This document shows positions 1 through 8,429 of a stretch of 64,000 bases of DNA, piece by piece. A program made the position numbers and the translations under genes. The stretch spans positions 620,001 to 684,000 of the forward strand of contig CAIJRD010000012.1 in assembly GCA_903822975.1 (NCBI GenBank), given 5' to 3'. The notes under the pieces are model-generated. The model was given only the letters and a program-made list of their open reading frames with translations. It was not told where the DNA came from and searched no databases. The stretch comes from an uncultured Sinobacteraceae bacterium (lineage in GTDB: Bacteria > Pseudomonadota > Gammaproteobacteria > Nevskiales > Nevskiaceae). The first letter of the stretch is position 1. Each line of letters opens with the position of its first letter.

Positions 1-1
1 C

Positions 2-592
2 CTGAGCCAAATTCGTCTCGGTTTTATCGTTTCAATGATCACCGTCTGCTTGTATATGCCGTGGACCTGTGTGTTGGCGATGCAAATGTGGCGCATCGAA
101 GGCAAGTCACCTTTGCTTGCGTCGCTGCAGTTCATGGGTGGCGCGCTCACCGTGATGGTTGTTTCCTTCAGTGCAATGTATTGGGCAGTAGCAGCATTCC
201 GCCCTGAGCGGGCGGCATCGGACATTCAGACGCTCACCGACACGGGTTGGTTGTGTATCGACCTGCAGTACTGTTGCACGACATTGCAGATGGTTGCGGC
301 CGCGCTCGTCGGCTTAGCAGACAAGCGGACTGTTCCTCTATTCCCGCGCTGGGTCTGCTATCTGACCATCTGGTGCGGTATCAGCTTCTTCCCGGCCAGC
401 CTTACCGGTGTCATGAAGACTGGACCGTTCGCCTGGAGCGGCGTGCTGAGCTTCTACTTCCCATACTTCTGCTGGCTCTGCTGGTTCTCCACGGCTAGCG
501 TGTACATGATCAAGGAAGTACGGCGCCGCATAACGGCATACGACGGCGTCAAGTCACCTGCGGGCACCTTCGCTTCCGGCATGAGCCGCTGA
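2..592 (+). CDS. Multi-pass membrane protein of unknown function, 5' end outside window
   Basis: The reading frame is open to the left edge (codons before the first ATG at 35 read LSQIRLGFIVS without a stop), so the gene very probably starts outside the window. The visible part has about four or five hydrophobic segments and ends with a basic cytoplasmic-looking tail (EVRRRITAYDG). I do not recognise a named family. A hairpin just downstream separates it from the following NorE-like gene, so it may belong to another transcript. It sits in the same A/T-richer block as the redox genes and may be part of the same acquired segment. Confidence 0.7.
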   Translation: MSQIRLGFIVSMITVCLYMPWTCVLAMQMWRIEGKSPLLASLQFMGGALTVMVVSFSAMYWAVAAFRPERAASDIQTLTDTGWLCIDLQYCCTTLQMVAAALVGLADKRTVPLFPRWVCYLTIWCGISFFPASLTGVMKTGPFAWSGVLSFYFPYFCWLCWFSTASVYMIKEVRRRITAYDGVKSPAGTFASGMSR

Positions 593-612
593 TCGGGCAT
601 CCCTCGGCAAAT

Positions 613-643
613 CGCCCTCCGATGCGGCATCGGTCGGAGGGCG
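613..643 (+). terminator. Hairpin after the partial membrane gene
   Basis: CGCCCTCCGA pairs perfectly with TCGGAGGGCG around an 11-nt loop, 20 bases after the stop codon. A T-rich stretch (CCGTTTTCATT) follows only after several bases, so this is an imperfect intrinsic terminator. It separates the first gene from the downstream operon. Confidence 0.5.
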
Positions 644-688
644 GTTAACCGTTTTCATTCCATCATTCATCCAACTGAGCATTGAGCG

Positions 689-1285
689 ATGGATGGTCTT
701 TCCGCAAATATGACCACTCCACGTGCTACGGATATTCGCATTCCTGGCGATAAGGATGTCTGGGTTCTGATCGGTGCAGAGCTTTTAACGTTCGGGATGT
801 TTTTTGTTGCGTTTATCGGTTATCGCGCACTTGAGGTCGCACACTTCAATGCGTCGCAGACCGCGCTGCATCGCAATCTCGGCCTGCTCAATACCTTATT
901 TCTTGTAACGAGCTCTTGGTGTGTGGTCCAAGCAGTGCGTGCAGCCCGGGAAGACAGACCCGCTTCGGTTGCCCGAAGCTTGGGCATCGCTATTTTGCTC
1001 GGCATCAGTTTCATGGTCGTCAAGGCACTCGAATACACCGAGCTAGTGAGCTCTGGTGTAGGAATGACGACCGACAATTTCTTCATGTTCTATTACTGCC
1101 TTACGATCATTCACCTTCTGCACGTGGTCGGCGGAACGGTGATTTTGACGGTGATGTGGGCTAACGCGCGAACCGGCCGATATCATTCCGGTAACACTAA
1201 AGGCCTTGAGACTGGTGCCTCCTATTGGCATATGGTTGATTTGCTCTGGATCTTTCTGTTTCCGCTGCTCTACTTGGTCAGGTGA
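689..1285 (+). CDS. Heme-copper oxidase subunit III family protein (NorE-like)
   Basis: A 198-residue membrane protein with about five transmembrane helices. It shows the subunit III pattern: VWVLIGAELLTFGMFFVAF near the N terminus, FYYCLTIIHLLHVVGG in the middle and a C-terminal YWHMVDLLWIFLFPLLYL. Its length fits short NorE/CyoC-type proteins rather than full CoxC. No subunit I or II gene is in view, so it may be an accessory protein as in nor clusters. An in-frame ATG at 710 is an alternative start. It is followed at 4 bp by the NorF-like gene, so the two are co-transcribed. Confidence 0.8.
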   Translation: MDGLSANMTTPRATDIRIPGDKDVWVLIGAELLTFGMFFVAFIGYRALEVAHFNASQTALHRNLGLLNTLFLVTSSWCVVQAVRAAREDRPASVARSLGIAILLGISFMVVKALEYTELVSSGVGMTTDNFFMFYYCLTIIHLLHVVGGTVILTVMWANARTGRYHSGNTKGLETGASYWHMVDLLWIFLFPLLYLVR

Positions 1286-1289
1286 GCCA

Positions 1290-1577
1290 ATGCTCGCGTA
1301 TCTGCGCGATCCCCTGCATAGAACTTGGCTGTTGTTGGTGACGGCGACGGCGATCGCGTTTTTGCTTCGTGAAGACAATGTAATCGGGGATATAGCAGCC
1401 GCCGTGACAATTGTCATTGCTTGGCTGAAGGGCCGACTCGTAATCCTGGATTTCATGGAACTTCGACATGCTCCGCCGCTTTACCGGCGAATCTTTGAAG
1501 GATGGGCAATCCTGGTCTCAACCTTGCTCCTCGCGCTGTATTGGGAGGGGCCGGTTTTTTTTGCGTCGTTTAAATGA
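1290..1577 (+). CDS. Small subunit IV-like membrane protein (NorF / COX4_pro-like)
   Basis: A 95-residue protein with three hydrophobic segments and the motif KGRLVILDFMELRHAP, typical of prokaryotic cytochrome c oxidase subunit IV and NorF proteins. The ORF track starts at 1206, but the ATG at 1290 lies just behind the upstream stop and gives the family length. Paired with the NorE-like gene it forms a two-gene unit often found beside respiratory or nitric-oxide reductases. No catalytic subunit is visible here. Confidence 0.75.
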   Translation: MLAYLRDPLHRTWLLLVTATAIAFLLREDNVIGDIAAAVTIVIAWLKGRLVILDFMELRHAPPLYRRIFEGWAILVSTLLLALYWEGPVFFASFK

Positions 1578-1666
1578 TTTTGAATCACCCTTCGTTCTCT
1601 TTACCAGCGAGGGGCTAACAAAGACCAATAAAAGACCGACTCACCTTGGCGCGATTGTTGTGATCG

Positions 1667-1674
1667 AAGGAGGA
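1667..1674 (+). promoter_or_regulatory. Strong Shine-Dalgarno that fixes the molybdoenzyme start
   Basis: AAGGAGGA lies 6 bases before the ATG at 1681. The ORF track starts this frame at 1468, inside the NorF-like gene. The ribosome site, plus the iron-sulfur motif beginning about 25 residues later, favours 1681. Confidence 0.75.
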
Positions 1675-1680
1675 TCTGAA

Positions 1681-3903
1681 ATGCATAAAGCATTTGTCAC
1701 GCAGGTCGATACCGCCGGAACCAAGTTTCCACCTGTTCAGCGAAAAAAAATATTCTGCGGAGTCTGCGAAGGATCGTGCGGACTTGAAGCGACTGTTCAA
1801 GGGACCGAGCTAATCAGTCTGCTGCCAGATCCCGATCATCCGAACACTAAGGGCTTTGCTTGCTCCAAAGGCTTGGCGTTCGGCGCCGTGCGTGATGACC
1901 ACAATCGTCTTCTCCATCCACTCAAGCGGTGCCCCGACGGAAGCTTCGAGGAAATCTCGTGGGAACAGGCACTCGATGAAATTGGCGAGCGACTCAATGG
2001 CATTATTGCCAGGCGTGGGAAAGAGTCGATAGGTCTCTATCAAGGCAATTCGGTAGCTTGGAACTTTGGTGCGTTCTTAAACTTATTTGGAATGGCAGGC
2101 GCCCTCAAGACCAAGCATCTCTACAGTGCAGCGTCGATCGATATCAATGGCTATTGGATGATTAGCCAGTTGCTTTATGGCAGCAACTTCCTGAATCCGA
2201 TTCCAGACGTCTCAAGAACTGACTTTATGCTGTGCCTTGGGGCCAACCCTGCGGTATCGCATGGAAGTATGGCCAACATCGGTCGATTCCGCGATACGAT
2301 GATGGGAGTGACGCAGCGCGGCGGCCGAGTCGTTGTCGTCGACCCCCGCCGGTCAGAAACCGCTAGTTTGTTCGAACACGTTCCAATTCGCCCGAACGGC
2401 GATGTGTGGCTACTGGCCGCCCTGCTCAAAGTAATTTTTGATGAAGGTCTTGAAGATCGCGAGGCGCTGTTACGGCAGACAACCGGGCACGAGATTTTGC
2501 GAGAAATGCTTGCACCGCTTGAGCTGAGGCATGCTGCCCTCGCTAGCGGCATTTCGGTCAAAAAGATTCAACAGCTCGCACGCGACTTTGCAGGTGCGCG
2601 CTCAGCATGTGCTTATGGACGCTGCGGCATATCGATTGGTCCTTTCGCGTCGCTCGGTAAATATTTTCTCGATGTCCTGAATATCGTAACAGGCAATCTC
2701 GACCGACCCGGAGGCTGGTGCTTTGGGCGACCTTTCGTCGATCTAGAAACGTTGATGCACCGCATGAAGTCTACCGGCTATAACCGCTGGCGAACTCGAG
2801 TTGATGATTTCGCTGAGGTGGCCGGTACTTCTCCGGTCGTCAGCATCCCGCGTGAAATACGTACGCCAGGAAAAGGCCAGCTGCGCGCAATGCTTGTGGT
2901 CGGGGCAAATCCCGCCAGCAGTAGCCCGGCAGCGGGGGAATTGCGCGAGGCCTTCAAGGACCTGGAGCTGTTGATCTCGTTGGACGTTTATCAGACGGAA
3001 ACCAGTAGGCTGGCACATTACATCCTCCCTCCGACAGTGTGGTTGGAGCGAGAAGGATTTCCAATCTTCACCCAGTCCCACTCCGGAGTGCCGCATGCGC
3101 AGTGGGTAGGGCCAACGCTGCCGCCGCGAGGCGACACGCGCGACGACGCCTGGATCATGGACGAAATCGCACGGCGCATCGGCATCGTGCCAGCCGATTT
3201 CCCTGGTGCACAAGTCCTCGGAAAGCTCGGCCTGCGACTTTCGCCTTCACTGATGATGGATATTGGTTTGCGGACTGGTCCAGAGGGCGACTGGTTCGGT
3301 CTGCGCCCTCGAGGGCTCAGCAGGAAGAAGCTAATCGGGAATAACGGCGCTATTAAGCTTGCGGATACCGTTCCAACCGGTATCTTGCATAAGCGCATCT
3401 TCACCAAAAGCCGCAAAGTGGAGTTGGACCATGTGCTGATACGTGGAGAGATGAAGCGCTTGTTGGCATACGATTTTACTGTTGATAGTCGGTTTCCTTT
3501 GAGCCTGATCAGTCTGCGTGAACTACGATCCCAAAACACCTGGATGCACAACGTTCCGAAGCTGATCGTCGGTGACCGCGTTCAGCGACTTAGAATTCAC
3601 CCTCAAGATGCCGAACGCTACGGAATCGAGGACGGTGATCCGATCGAGATTACTTCTCACTTTGGTCAGATTAATGTTCCTGAAGCACGAATCAGTGACG
3701 AAATGATGCCCGGAAGCGTCGCACTTCCACATGGATGGGGCCACCAAGGCAATTGGGAACGCGCAGTGGCCGTTGGTGGATCGGGATATAACGAGTTGAC
3801 GACAAACCGCGTCGATTCGACCGATCTTCCAAGCGGGAATGCCACCGTTAATGGGATCGCAGTACGCATCCGCTCCCTCCGAGTATCACGGGCCGTTGCG
3901 TAA
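1681..3903 (+). CDS. Molybdopterin-dependent oxidoreductase (DMSO reductase superfamily)
   Basis: A 740-residue protein with an N-terminal [4Fe-4S] site C26-x2-C29-x3-C33...C61 (CGVCEGSCG, then GFACSKG), the Mo/W-bisMGD domain (FMLCLGANPAVSHG, VVVVDPRRSETA) and a C-terminal dinucleotide-binding beta-barrel near SLISLRELRSQNTWMHNVP. It has no Tat signal, so it is probably cytoplasmic, like FdhF- or NasA-type enzymes. The segment LYSAASIDING occupies roughly the place of the metal ligand, but which residue binds the metal is not clear. The stop codon overlaps the ferredoxin start (TAATG), and a reductase follows, so electrons probably pass through that ferredoxin. The substrate is unknown. Confidence 0.85.
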   Translation: MHKAFVTQVDTAGTKFPPVQRKKIFCGVCEGSCGLEATVQGTELISLLPDPDHPNTKGFACSKGLAFGAVRDDHNRLLHPLKRCPDGSFEEISWEQALDEIGERLNGIIARRGKESIGLYQGNSVAWNFGAFLNLFGMAGALKTKHLYSAASIDINGYWMISQLLYGSNFLNPIPDVSRTDFMLCLGANPAVSHGSMANIGRFRDTMMGVTQRGGRVVVVDPRRSETASLFEHVPIRPNGDVWLLAALLKVIFDEGLEDREALLRQTTGHEILREMLAPLELRHAALASGISVKKIQQLARDFAGARSACAYGRCGISIGPFASLGKYFLDVLNIVTGNLDRPGGWCFGRPFVDLETLMHRMKSTGYNRWRTRVDDFAEVAGTSPVVSIPREIRTPGKGQLRAMLVVGANPASSSPAAGELREAFKDLELLISLDVYQTETSRLAHYILPPTVWLEREGFPIFTQSHSGVPHAQWVGPTLPPRGDTRDDAWIMDEIARRIGIVPADFPGAQVLGKLGLRLSPSLMMDIGLRTGPEGDWFGLRPRGLSRKKLIGNNGAIKLADTVPTGILHKRIFTKSRKVELDHVLIRGEMKRLLAYDFTVDSRFPLSLISLRELRSQNTWMHNVPKLIVGDRVQRLRIHPQDAERYGIEDGDPIEITSHFGQINVPEARISDEMMPGSVALPHGWGHQGNWERAVAVGGSGYNELTTNRVDSTDLPSGNATVNGIAVRIRSLRVSRAVA

Positions 3904-4178
3904 TGAGCTACGTCATTGCCGCACCCTGTGTCGCGGACTATTCCTGTGTGGAAGTGTGTCCCGTCAACTGTATTCATCCGATGCCGGACGAATCTGGATT
4001 TGAAGCATCAACACAACTTTACATCGATCCAGCCAAATGCGTCGATTGCGGCGCCTGTGACGAGGCGTGCCCAGTGAATGCTGTCTTCGCCTTGGATCAG
4101 TTGCCAGTTAAATGGGCTCACTACGCCGGCATAAACGCCGAGCATTTCCCCCTCAAGCACGGGAATATCGATGCTTGA
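3903..4178 (+). CDS. 7Fe-type ferredoxin
   Basis: A 91-residue ferredoxin. The N-terminal half has C9-x5-C15-x3-CP (CVADYSCVEVCP) plus C23, as in proteins with a [3Fe-4S] cluster. The second half has CVDCGACDEACP for a [4Fe-4S] cluster. The arrangement resembles FdxA and Azotobacter FdI-type ferredoxins. It overlaps the molybdoenzyme stop by one base and the reductase start by eight, so the three proteins are translationally coupled. That makes it the likely electron carrier between them. Confidence 0.88.
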   Translation: MSYVIAAPCVADYSCVEVCPVNCIHPMPDESGFEASTQLYIDPAKCVDCGACDEACPVNAVFALDQLPVKWAHYAGINAEHFPLKHGNIDA

Positions 4179-5505
4179 TGCAAGGCCGCTACGTGTCGCA
4201 ATCGTCGGCAGCGGCCCGTCTGGCATGTATGCGGCAGGGCACCTATTAGAAAGCCCAGCAGGTACCTTTTTTGAGCATGGCTTGACGAAACGGGTTAGGC
4301 ACCCGATCAGTGTCGATGTAATCGATCGCTTACCGACGCCGTGGGGACTCATTCGCGGGGGCGTAGCGCCCGATCATCTCGACAAAAAGAAAATCGCTTC
4401 GATCTACGAAGCAATTGCGAGGCGTCCCGGATTTCGCTTCATCGGCAATATTCAGGTAGGCGCCGACGTTTCCGTATCCGAGCTTGCAACGTGGTACGAC
4501 GCTGTGATCTACGCAATTGGATGCGATGGCGAAAGAAGGTTAAGCATACCGGGCGAAGGGCTTGCTGGCAGCTGTTCCGCGCATCGCTTCGTGGGTTGGT
4601 ATAACGGCCAACCGGATTTCAGCCACCAGACGTTTGATTTACAAACTGATCGTGCGGTCATCGTGGGCAATGGAAATGTCGCAATGGACATTGCTCGCAT
4701 CCTTCTCAAATCAGTTGATGAACTGCAAAAAACGGATATCGCTTCGCACGCACTGAAGGCTCTCGAAAAAAGCACTATCCGCGAGGTTGTAATTCTCGGT
4801 CGGCGAGGCCCCAAGGATGCCGCATTCAACTTCCCTGAGCTGGAAGAGCTTGGCGAGCTTCACGATACCGCTATTGTCGTTGAAGGCGGGTCTGCGCTGA
4901 CACAGCTGAGTTCCAATCATTGCAACGGGACAAATCTTGAGACACTACGAGCGTTGTGTGCAAGGCAGCGAACCGGGCGCCGGCGGATCGTTCTGCGCTT
5001 CGACACTTCCCCGCTAGCGGTGCTGGGTGGTTCTCATGTCACCGGCGTTCGAGTCGCTTCAGAAGGAGTCGAGGATGAGATCAAATGCGGATTACTAATC
5101 GCCGCAATTGGTTATCGGGGCACAGCGCTGCCAGGCCTTCCTTTCGATGACATTCGCGGAACGATCCCAAGTCATGAAGGGCGTGTGATCGACAGTGGCA
5201 AGCCGGTAACAGGAGCGTATGTCGCGGGTTGGATCCGGCGAGGTCCGCGAGGAATTATCGGTAGCAATAAGAAATGCGCTCGCGATGCAGTCATGGCGCT
5301 TTTGACCGATTTTGAACTGGACCGCCTGCCACGTCTAGGCACACTCGCGGGAGACGATGTATTAGCGCGCCTGCGGCAACAAGTACCCGGCGCGACAAGC
5401 TTCGACCATTGGAAACGAATCGACCAAGTTGAACGAGCGCTGGGAAGTAATTTTGCCCGTCCACGAATTAAGCTTACGAGCTTAGACGAACTTCTTAAAG
5501 TCTAA
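4171..5505 (+). CDS. Adrenodoxin-reductase-type ferredoxin-NADP reductase (FprA-like)
   Basis: A 444-residue flavoprotein. The N-terminal FAD-binding Rossmann motif is VAIVGSGPSGMYAAGHLL. Next comes the family signature DRLPTPWGLIRGGVAPDH, and the NADP-binding part has VIVGNGNVAMDIARILL and ILGRRGPKDAAFN. The C-terminal part shows GYVAGWIRRGPRGIIGSNK (AYVAGW in the actual frame), also typical of mitochondrial adrenodoxin reductase and mycobacterial FprA. It probably transfers electrons between NADPH and the adjacent ferredoxin. The direction depends on the molybdoenzyme partner. It is the last gene of the operon. Confidence 0.88.
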   Translation: MLDARPLRVAIVGSGPSGMYAAGHLLESPAGTFFEHGLTKRVRHPISVDVIDRLPTPWGLIRGGVAPDHLDKKKIASIYEAIARRPGFRFIGNIQVGADVSVSELATWYDAVIYAIGCDGERRLSIPGEGLAGSCSAHRFVGWYNGQPDFSHQTFDLQTDRAVIVGNGNVAMDIARILLKSVDELQKTDIASHALKALEKSTIREVVILGRRGPKDAAFNFPELEELGELHDTAIVVEGGSALTQLSSNHCNGTNLETLRALCARQRTGRRRIVLRFDTSPLAVLGGSHVTGVRVASEGVEDEIKCGLLIAAIGYRGTALPGLPFDDIRGTIPSHEGRVIDSGKPVTGAYVAGWIRRGPRGIIGSNKKCARDAVMALLTDFELDRLPRLGTLAGDDVLARLRQQVPGATSFDHWKRIDQVERALGSNFARPRIKLTSLDELLKV

Positions 5506-5767
5506 TCGCTTTGGCGCGCAATGATCAGCTTAGCTGTCTCTCCGCCGCATTCGAACTCGAGGTCTCTGAGTCTATCGATTTTCGATCGCTATCATGATTC
5601 AATTAGACTCTCAACGGCTGGGCTACCGTGAAGTTTTGCAGAGTTTTGGAATAACCGAACTTCTGAAGAAGGTGGCTAAGCTCTCCGTTCATCTATTCAA
5701 CCGGGTGGGTTCTACCCCGTAACACGGACACTTCAAAGAAGGCCGAAAATGGCCACCAGGAGTGTTT

Positions 5768-5998
5768 ATGTCGAAGCGAAGGTAGTTCAGTGCCAAGTTC
5801 AAGCAAGGTGCCACTTAGCAGACTCGGCAACCAGGCGTCAGCTGTGCCCAGGTGGCCCGAAACCTCGGCATCAAAGATAACCTGCTGACGCGTTGGAAGC
5901 GTGAGCTTGAGGGACACGTGCAAGCTGCGCTTATAGGTACGCGAATGGCACGCGACGAAGAGCTTGCGCGTCTCAAACGCGAGCTGGCGCGGGTGAAG
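5768..5998 (+). pseudogene. IS3-family transposase orfA remnant
   Basis: Translation from the ATG at 5768 gives MSKRR*FSAKFKQGAT*QTRQPGVSCAQVARNLGIKDNLLTRWKRELE, an IS3-type OrfA helix-turn-helix protein with two in-frame stops. It then runs into RDEELARLKRELARVK, the start of the leucine-zipper region, and breaks off. No orfB follows. Upstream, about 5700-5767 (ACACGGACACTTCAAAGAAGG), may be the left end of the element, but no matching right end was found. The GTG-started ORF in the track (5852) is the surviving part fused to the next remnant. Confidence 0.8.
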
Positions 5999-6001
5999 GG
6001 G

Positions 6002-6241
6002 CATCAGTGGTTCGACGAACTGATGTCGGGCAGTAGCAAGACGGTTAAGCAGATCGCGCAGCGAGAGGGCGTGACGGATCGTTATGTGAGCCGGATGCTG
6101 CCGCTCGCATTCCTTTCGCCGGAGATCGTGACGTCGATCGTCAATGGCACACAGCCGATTGATCTCTCAGCGATCAGCCTGACACAACGGACGGAGTTCG
6201 ATGCAGATTGGATGATGCAGCGCGAGGCATTGGGTTTCTAA
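6002..6241 (+). pseudogene. C-terminal fragment of a site-specific serine recombinase
   Basis: In frame with the orfA remnant, residues HQWFDELMSG...IAQREGVTDRYVSRMLPLAFLSPEIV...LTQRTEFDADWMMQREALGF match the C-terminal tail of large recombinase-family proteins. The catalytic resolvase and recombinase domains are missing. The IS3 element therefore probably inserted into, or recombined with, a recombinase gene and removed its front part. It marks the right border of the A/T-richer block. Confidence 0.7.
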
Positions 6242-6430
6242 GGCCGCCAACCTATCGACGCTTCGACCAAGCCCGGCAATCGTCGGGCTTTTTCTTTGCT
6301 GGCTCGGCGCAAAGCGAACCACGTCGTTTGGAAACAGAGACGAATTCGAGGAAGCGACCACTTGAGCCGCCTAGAGGCGAGTCTCTGGTTCATTTCGGTC
6401 TGGGGAAAGCCGCCAATAGTGGGCCTCAGG

Positions 6431-6456
6431 CCGAAGGTCGGTGAACCGACCTTCGG
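6431..6456. terminator. Perfect 11-bp hairpin downstream of tRNA-Ser
   Basis: CCGAAGGTCGG-TGAA-CCGACCTTCGG is a perfect inverted repeat that ends 13 bases past the tRNA 3' end on the minus strand. There is no T-run on either side, so it could be a processing or termination hairpin, or a REP-like element. Confidence 0.5.
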
Positions 6457-6469
6457 AGAGGGGACTGGT

Positions 6470-6558
<89 letters not shown>

Positions 6559-6699
6559 GGGGGCGCTAGTTTAGCAAGCCGGCGCCCTAAAAACGAAATG
6601 GCCGGCTGCCCAATCGGACGGCACCATGGAATTTCCAGGCCCCGGCGCGGTCTTATCGCGTTATAACGGCCATATAAGTCGCAAAAAGTCCCTGTTGGA

Positions 6700-8163
6700 A
6701 TGACCAGACCGTTGACCCGAGGCCGCAAGCTCGCGCTGTATGCGACGCTCGGCTGCGCACTCGCGCTTTCTACCTGCTCGCCCCGTCCGAGCGCGCTGCA
6801 GCGCGTGTTTGCGACCGAGCACTTGCGCGTCGCGATGGTCGAAAGCCCCACAACCTGCTACAACGCCGCCGCCGGCGCCACCGGTTTCGACTGCGAGCTG
6901 TTGACCGGTCTGGCCAAGCGATTCGGCGTGGCGCTGGATCTGCATTTCGTCGATTCGGCAGCAGCAGCGCTGGACTTGCTGAACGAAGGTCGCGTGGACA
7001 TCGCCGCCGGCGGCATCGCGATCGACAACAGCGCCACAACCCCGCTGCGCTTCACCTCGCCGCTGGAGAACGTTGCGCTGCAATTGGTTTCGCGCGCTGA
7101 TGCGGCAACTCCAACCTCGCTCGACAAAGTCGATGGCGAGATTCAAGTGGTGGCCGGCAGCGGCGCCGATTCCTTGTTGCAGCAATTGAGTGAGCGCTAC
7201 CCGAAACTGCGCTGGAGTGCGACCAGCGAACTGAGCGAGGAAGATCTGCTCGATGCTGTCGCCGATGGCGAGGTGGAGTACACGATCGCCTCGTCGACGC
7301 TGGTCGCGCTGGAGCAACGTTATTACCCGACGTTGCGCGCAGCACTCGATCTCACTGCGCCAGCGCCGGTGGGATGGGCGCTGCGCGGCGACGCCGACAA
7401 GGCCTTGTTCCGCGCAACGCAGGACTATGTGGACAAACTCGGCACAGCCGAACTGGCACGCATCAGTGATCGCTATTTCGGCCACGTGATCGATTTCGAT
7501 TACCAGGGTGTCGCGCGCTTCGCCGAGGATGTATCGCGCCGGCTGCCGCGCTACCGCGAACAGTTTCGCACTGCGGCGCAACGCTACGGACTCGACTGGC
7601 GCGTGCTCGCGGCGGTTGGCTATCAGGAATCGCACTGGGATCCGGATGCGATCAGCCGCACCGGCGTACGCGGCCTGATGATGCTGACCGAAGACACCGC
7701 GTCCGAGCTCGATGTACTGGACCGGCAGGATGCCGCGCAGAGCATTGCCGGCGGCGCGCGTTACCTGGCGCAGATTCTGAAGGCGCTGCCACCGGAAATC
7801 GTCGAGCCGGATCGCACCTGGATGGCGTTGGCCGCCTATAACCAGGGCATCGCGCATCTGGAAGACGCGCGACAACTCGCCGCGATGCACGGCGGTGATC
7901 CGAATCGCTGGCTCGATGTGCGCAATACGCTGCCGCTGCTGAGCCGTCCGCAGTGGTTCAAGCAAACGCGCGCCGGTTACGCGCGCGGACGCGAAGCGGT
8001 GAACTTCGTCGGCAACGTGCGCAACTACTACGACATTCTCAGCTGGCTGGGCAGCAACGGCACGTCGGCCTCGCCGGCCTCGATCGCATCCATCGCGAAC
8101 GAACCGTCGCCTAAATCTTCAGGCGCTCGACGATCTGCCCTTGCCGCAGGTGGCGCTCGATAA
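6700..8163 (+). CDS. mltF: Membrane-bound lytic murein transglycosylase F
   Basis: A 487-residue lipoprotein: the signal peptide ends in the lipobox LSTC. It has an N-terminal solute-binding (SBP_bac_3-like) domain from about residue 38 to 265, then a lysozyme-like SLT domain. The catalytic glutamate is E310 in VGYQESHWDPDAISRTG, followed by GLMMLTED and AYNQGIAHLEDAR. MltF cleaves glycan strands to 1,6-anhydroMurNAc at the outer membrane and recycles peptidoglycan. The 3' end overlaps the convergent 2Fe-2S protein gene by 53 bases, and the extra C-terminal tail after SWLGSNG is low-complexity. Confidence 0.92.
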   Translation: MTRPLTRGRKLALYATLGCALALSTCSPRPSALQRVFATEHLRVAMVESPTTCYNAAAGATGFDCELLTGLAKRFGVALDLHFVDSAAAALDLLNEGRVDIAAGGIAIDNSATTPLRFTSPLENVALQLVSRADAATPTSLDKVDGEIQVVAGSGADSLLQQLSERYPKLRWSATSELSEEDLLDAVADGEVEYTIASSTLVALEQRYYPTLRAALDLTAPAPVGWALRGDADKALFRATQDYVDKLGTAELARISDRYFGHVIDFDYQGVARFAEDVSRRLPRYREQFRTAAQRYGLDWRVLAAVGYQESHWDPDAISRTGVRGLMMLTEDTASELDVLDRQDAAQSIAGGARYLAQILKALPPEIVEPDRTWMALAAYNQGIAHLEDARQLAAMHGGDPNRWLDVRNTLPLLSRPQWFKQTRAGYARGREAVNFVGNVRNYYDILSWLGSNGTSASPASIASIANEPSPKSSGARRSALAAGGAR

Positions 8164-8419
8164 TCTCGTCGATGTCGCGCTCGTCGGCATAGCGATACCA
8201 GACCGCTTCCGGATAGATCACCACGGTCGGGCCTTCTTCGCAGCGGTCCAGGCATCCGGCCTGGTTCACGCGCACTTTTCCGATTCCGGCAAGCCCGGCT
8301 TTCGCCACCTGCTTCTTGCAGTAGTCGCGCAGTTGCGTGGCGCCCTTGTCGTTGCAGCAGGGTCGGCCGCCATCGCGTTGGTTGCAGCAGAAGAAGACGT
8401 GGTGCTGGTAATAGCTCAT
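8111..8419 (-). CDS. Thioredoxin-like (2Fe-2S) ferredoxin domain protein
   Basis: A 102-residue protein of the shethna-type or thioredoxin-like 2Fe-2S family. It has HVFFCCNQR at the N terminus, CCNDKGA and CKK in the middle and VNQAGCLDRCEEGPTVVIYPEAVWY near the C terminus, which supply the cluster cysteines. Such proteins are found as single genes in many proteobacteria and their partner is usually unknown. It is convergent with mltF. The stop lies inside the mltF 3' end. Confidence 0.85.
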   Translation of the reverse strand: MSYYQHHVFFCCNQRDGGRPCCNDKGATQLRDYCKKQVAKAGLAGIGKVRVNQAGCLDRCEEGPTVVIYPEAVWYRYADERDIDEIIERHLRQGQIVERLKI

Positions 8420-8429
8420 GCGAACAATT

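Noticed and set aside
5541-5565. Weak match to the tRNA-Ser 3' end (ATTCGAAC) as a possible att site
   Set aside because: Only eight bases agree, which is expected by chance; a real att repeat should cover the T-arm and acceptor stem.
7052-7345. Antisense ORFs inside mltF, leuS, dcw and secA genes, some longer than 400 aa
   Set aside because: These are shadow frames of GC-rich coding regions; the opposite strand carries the clear family motifs.
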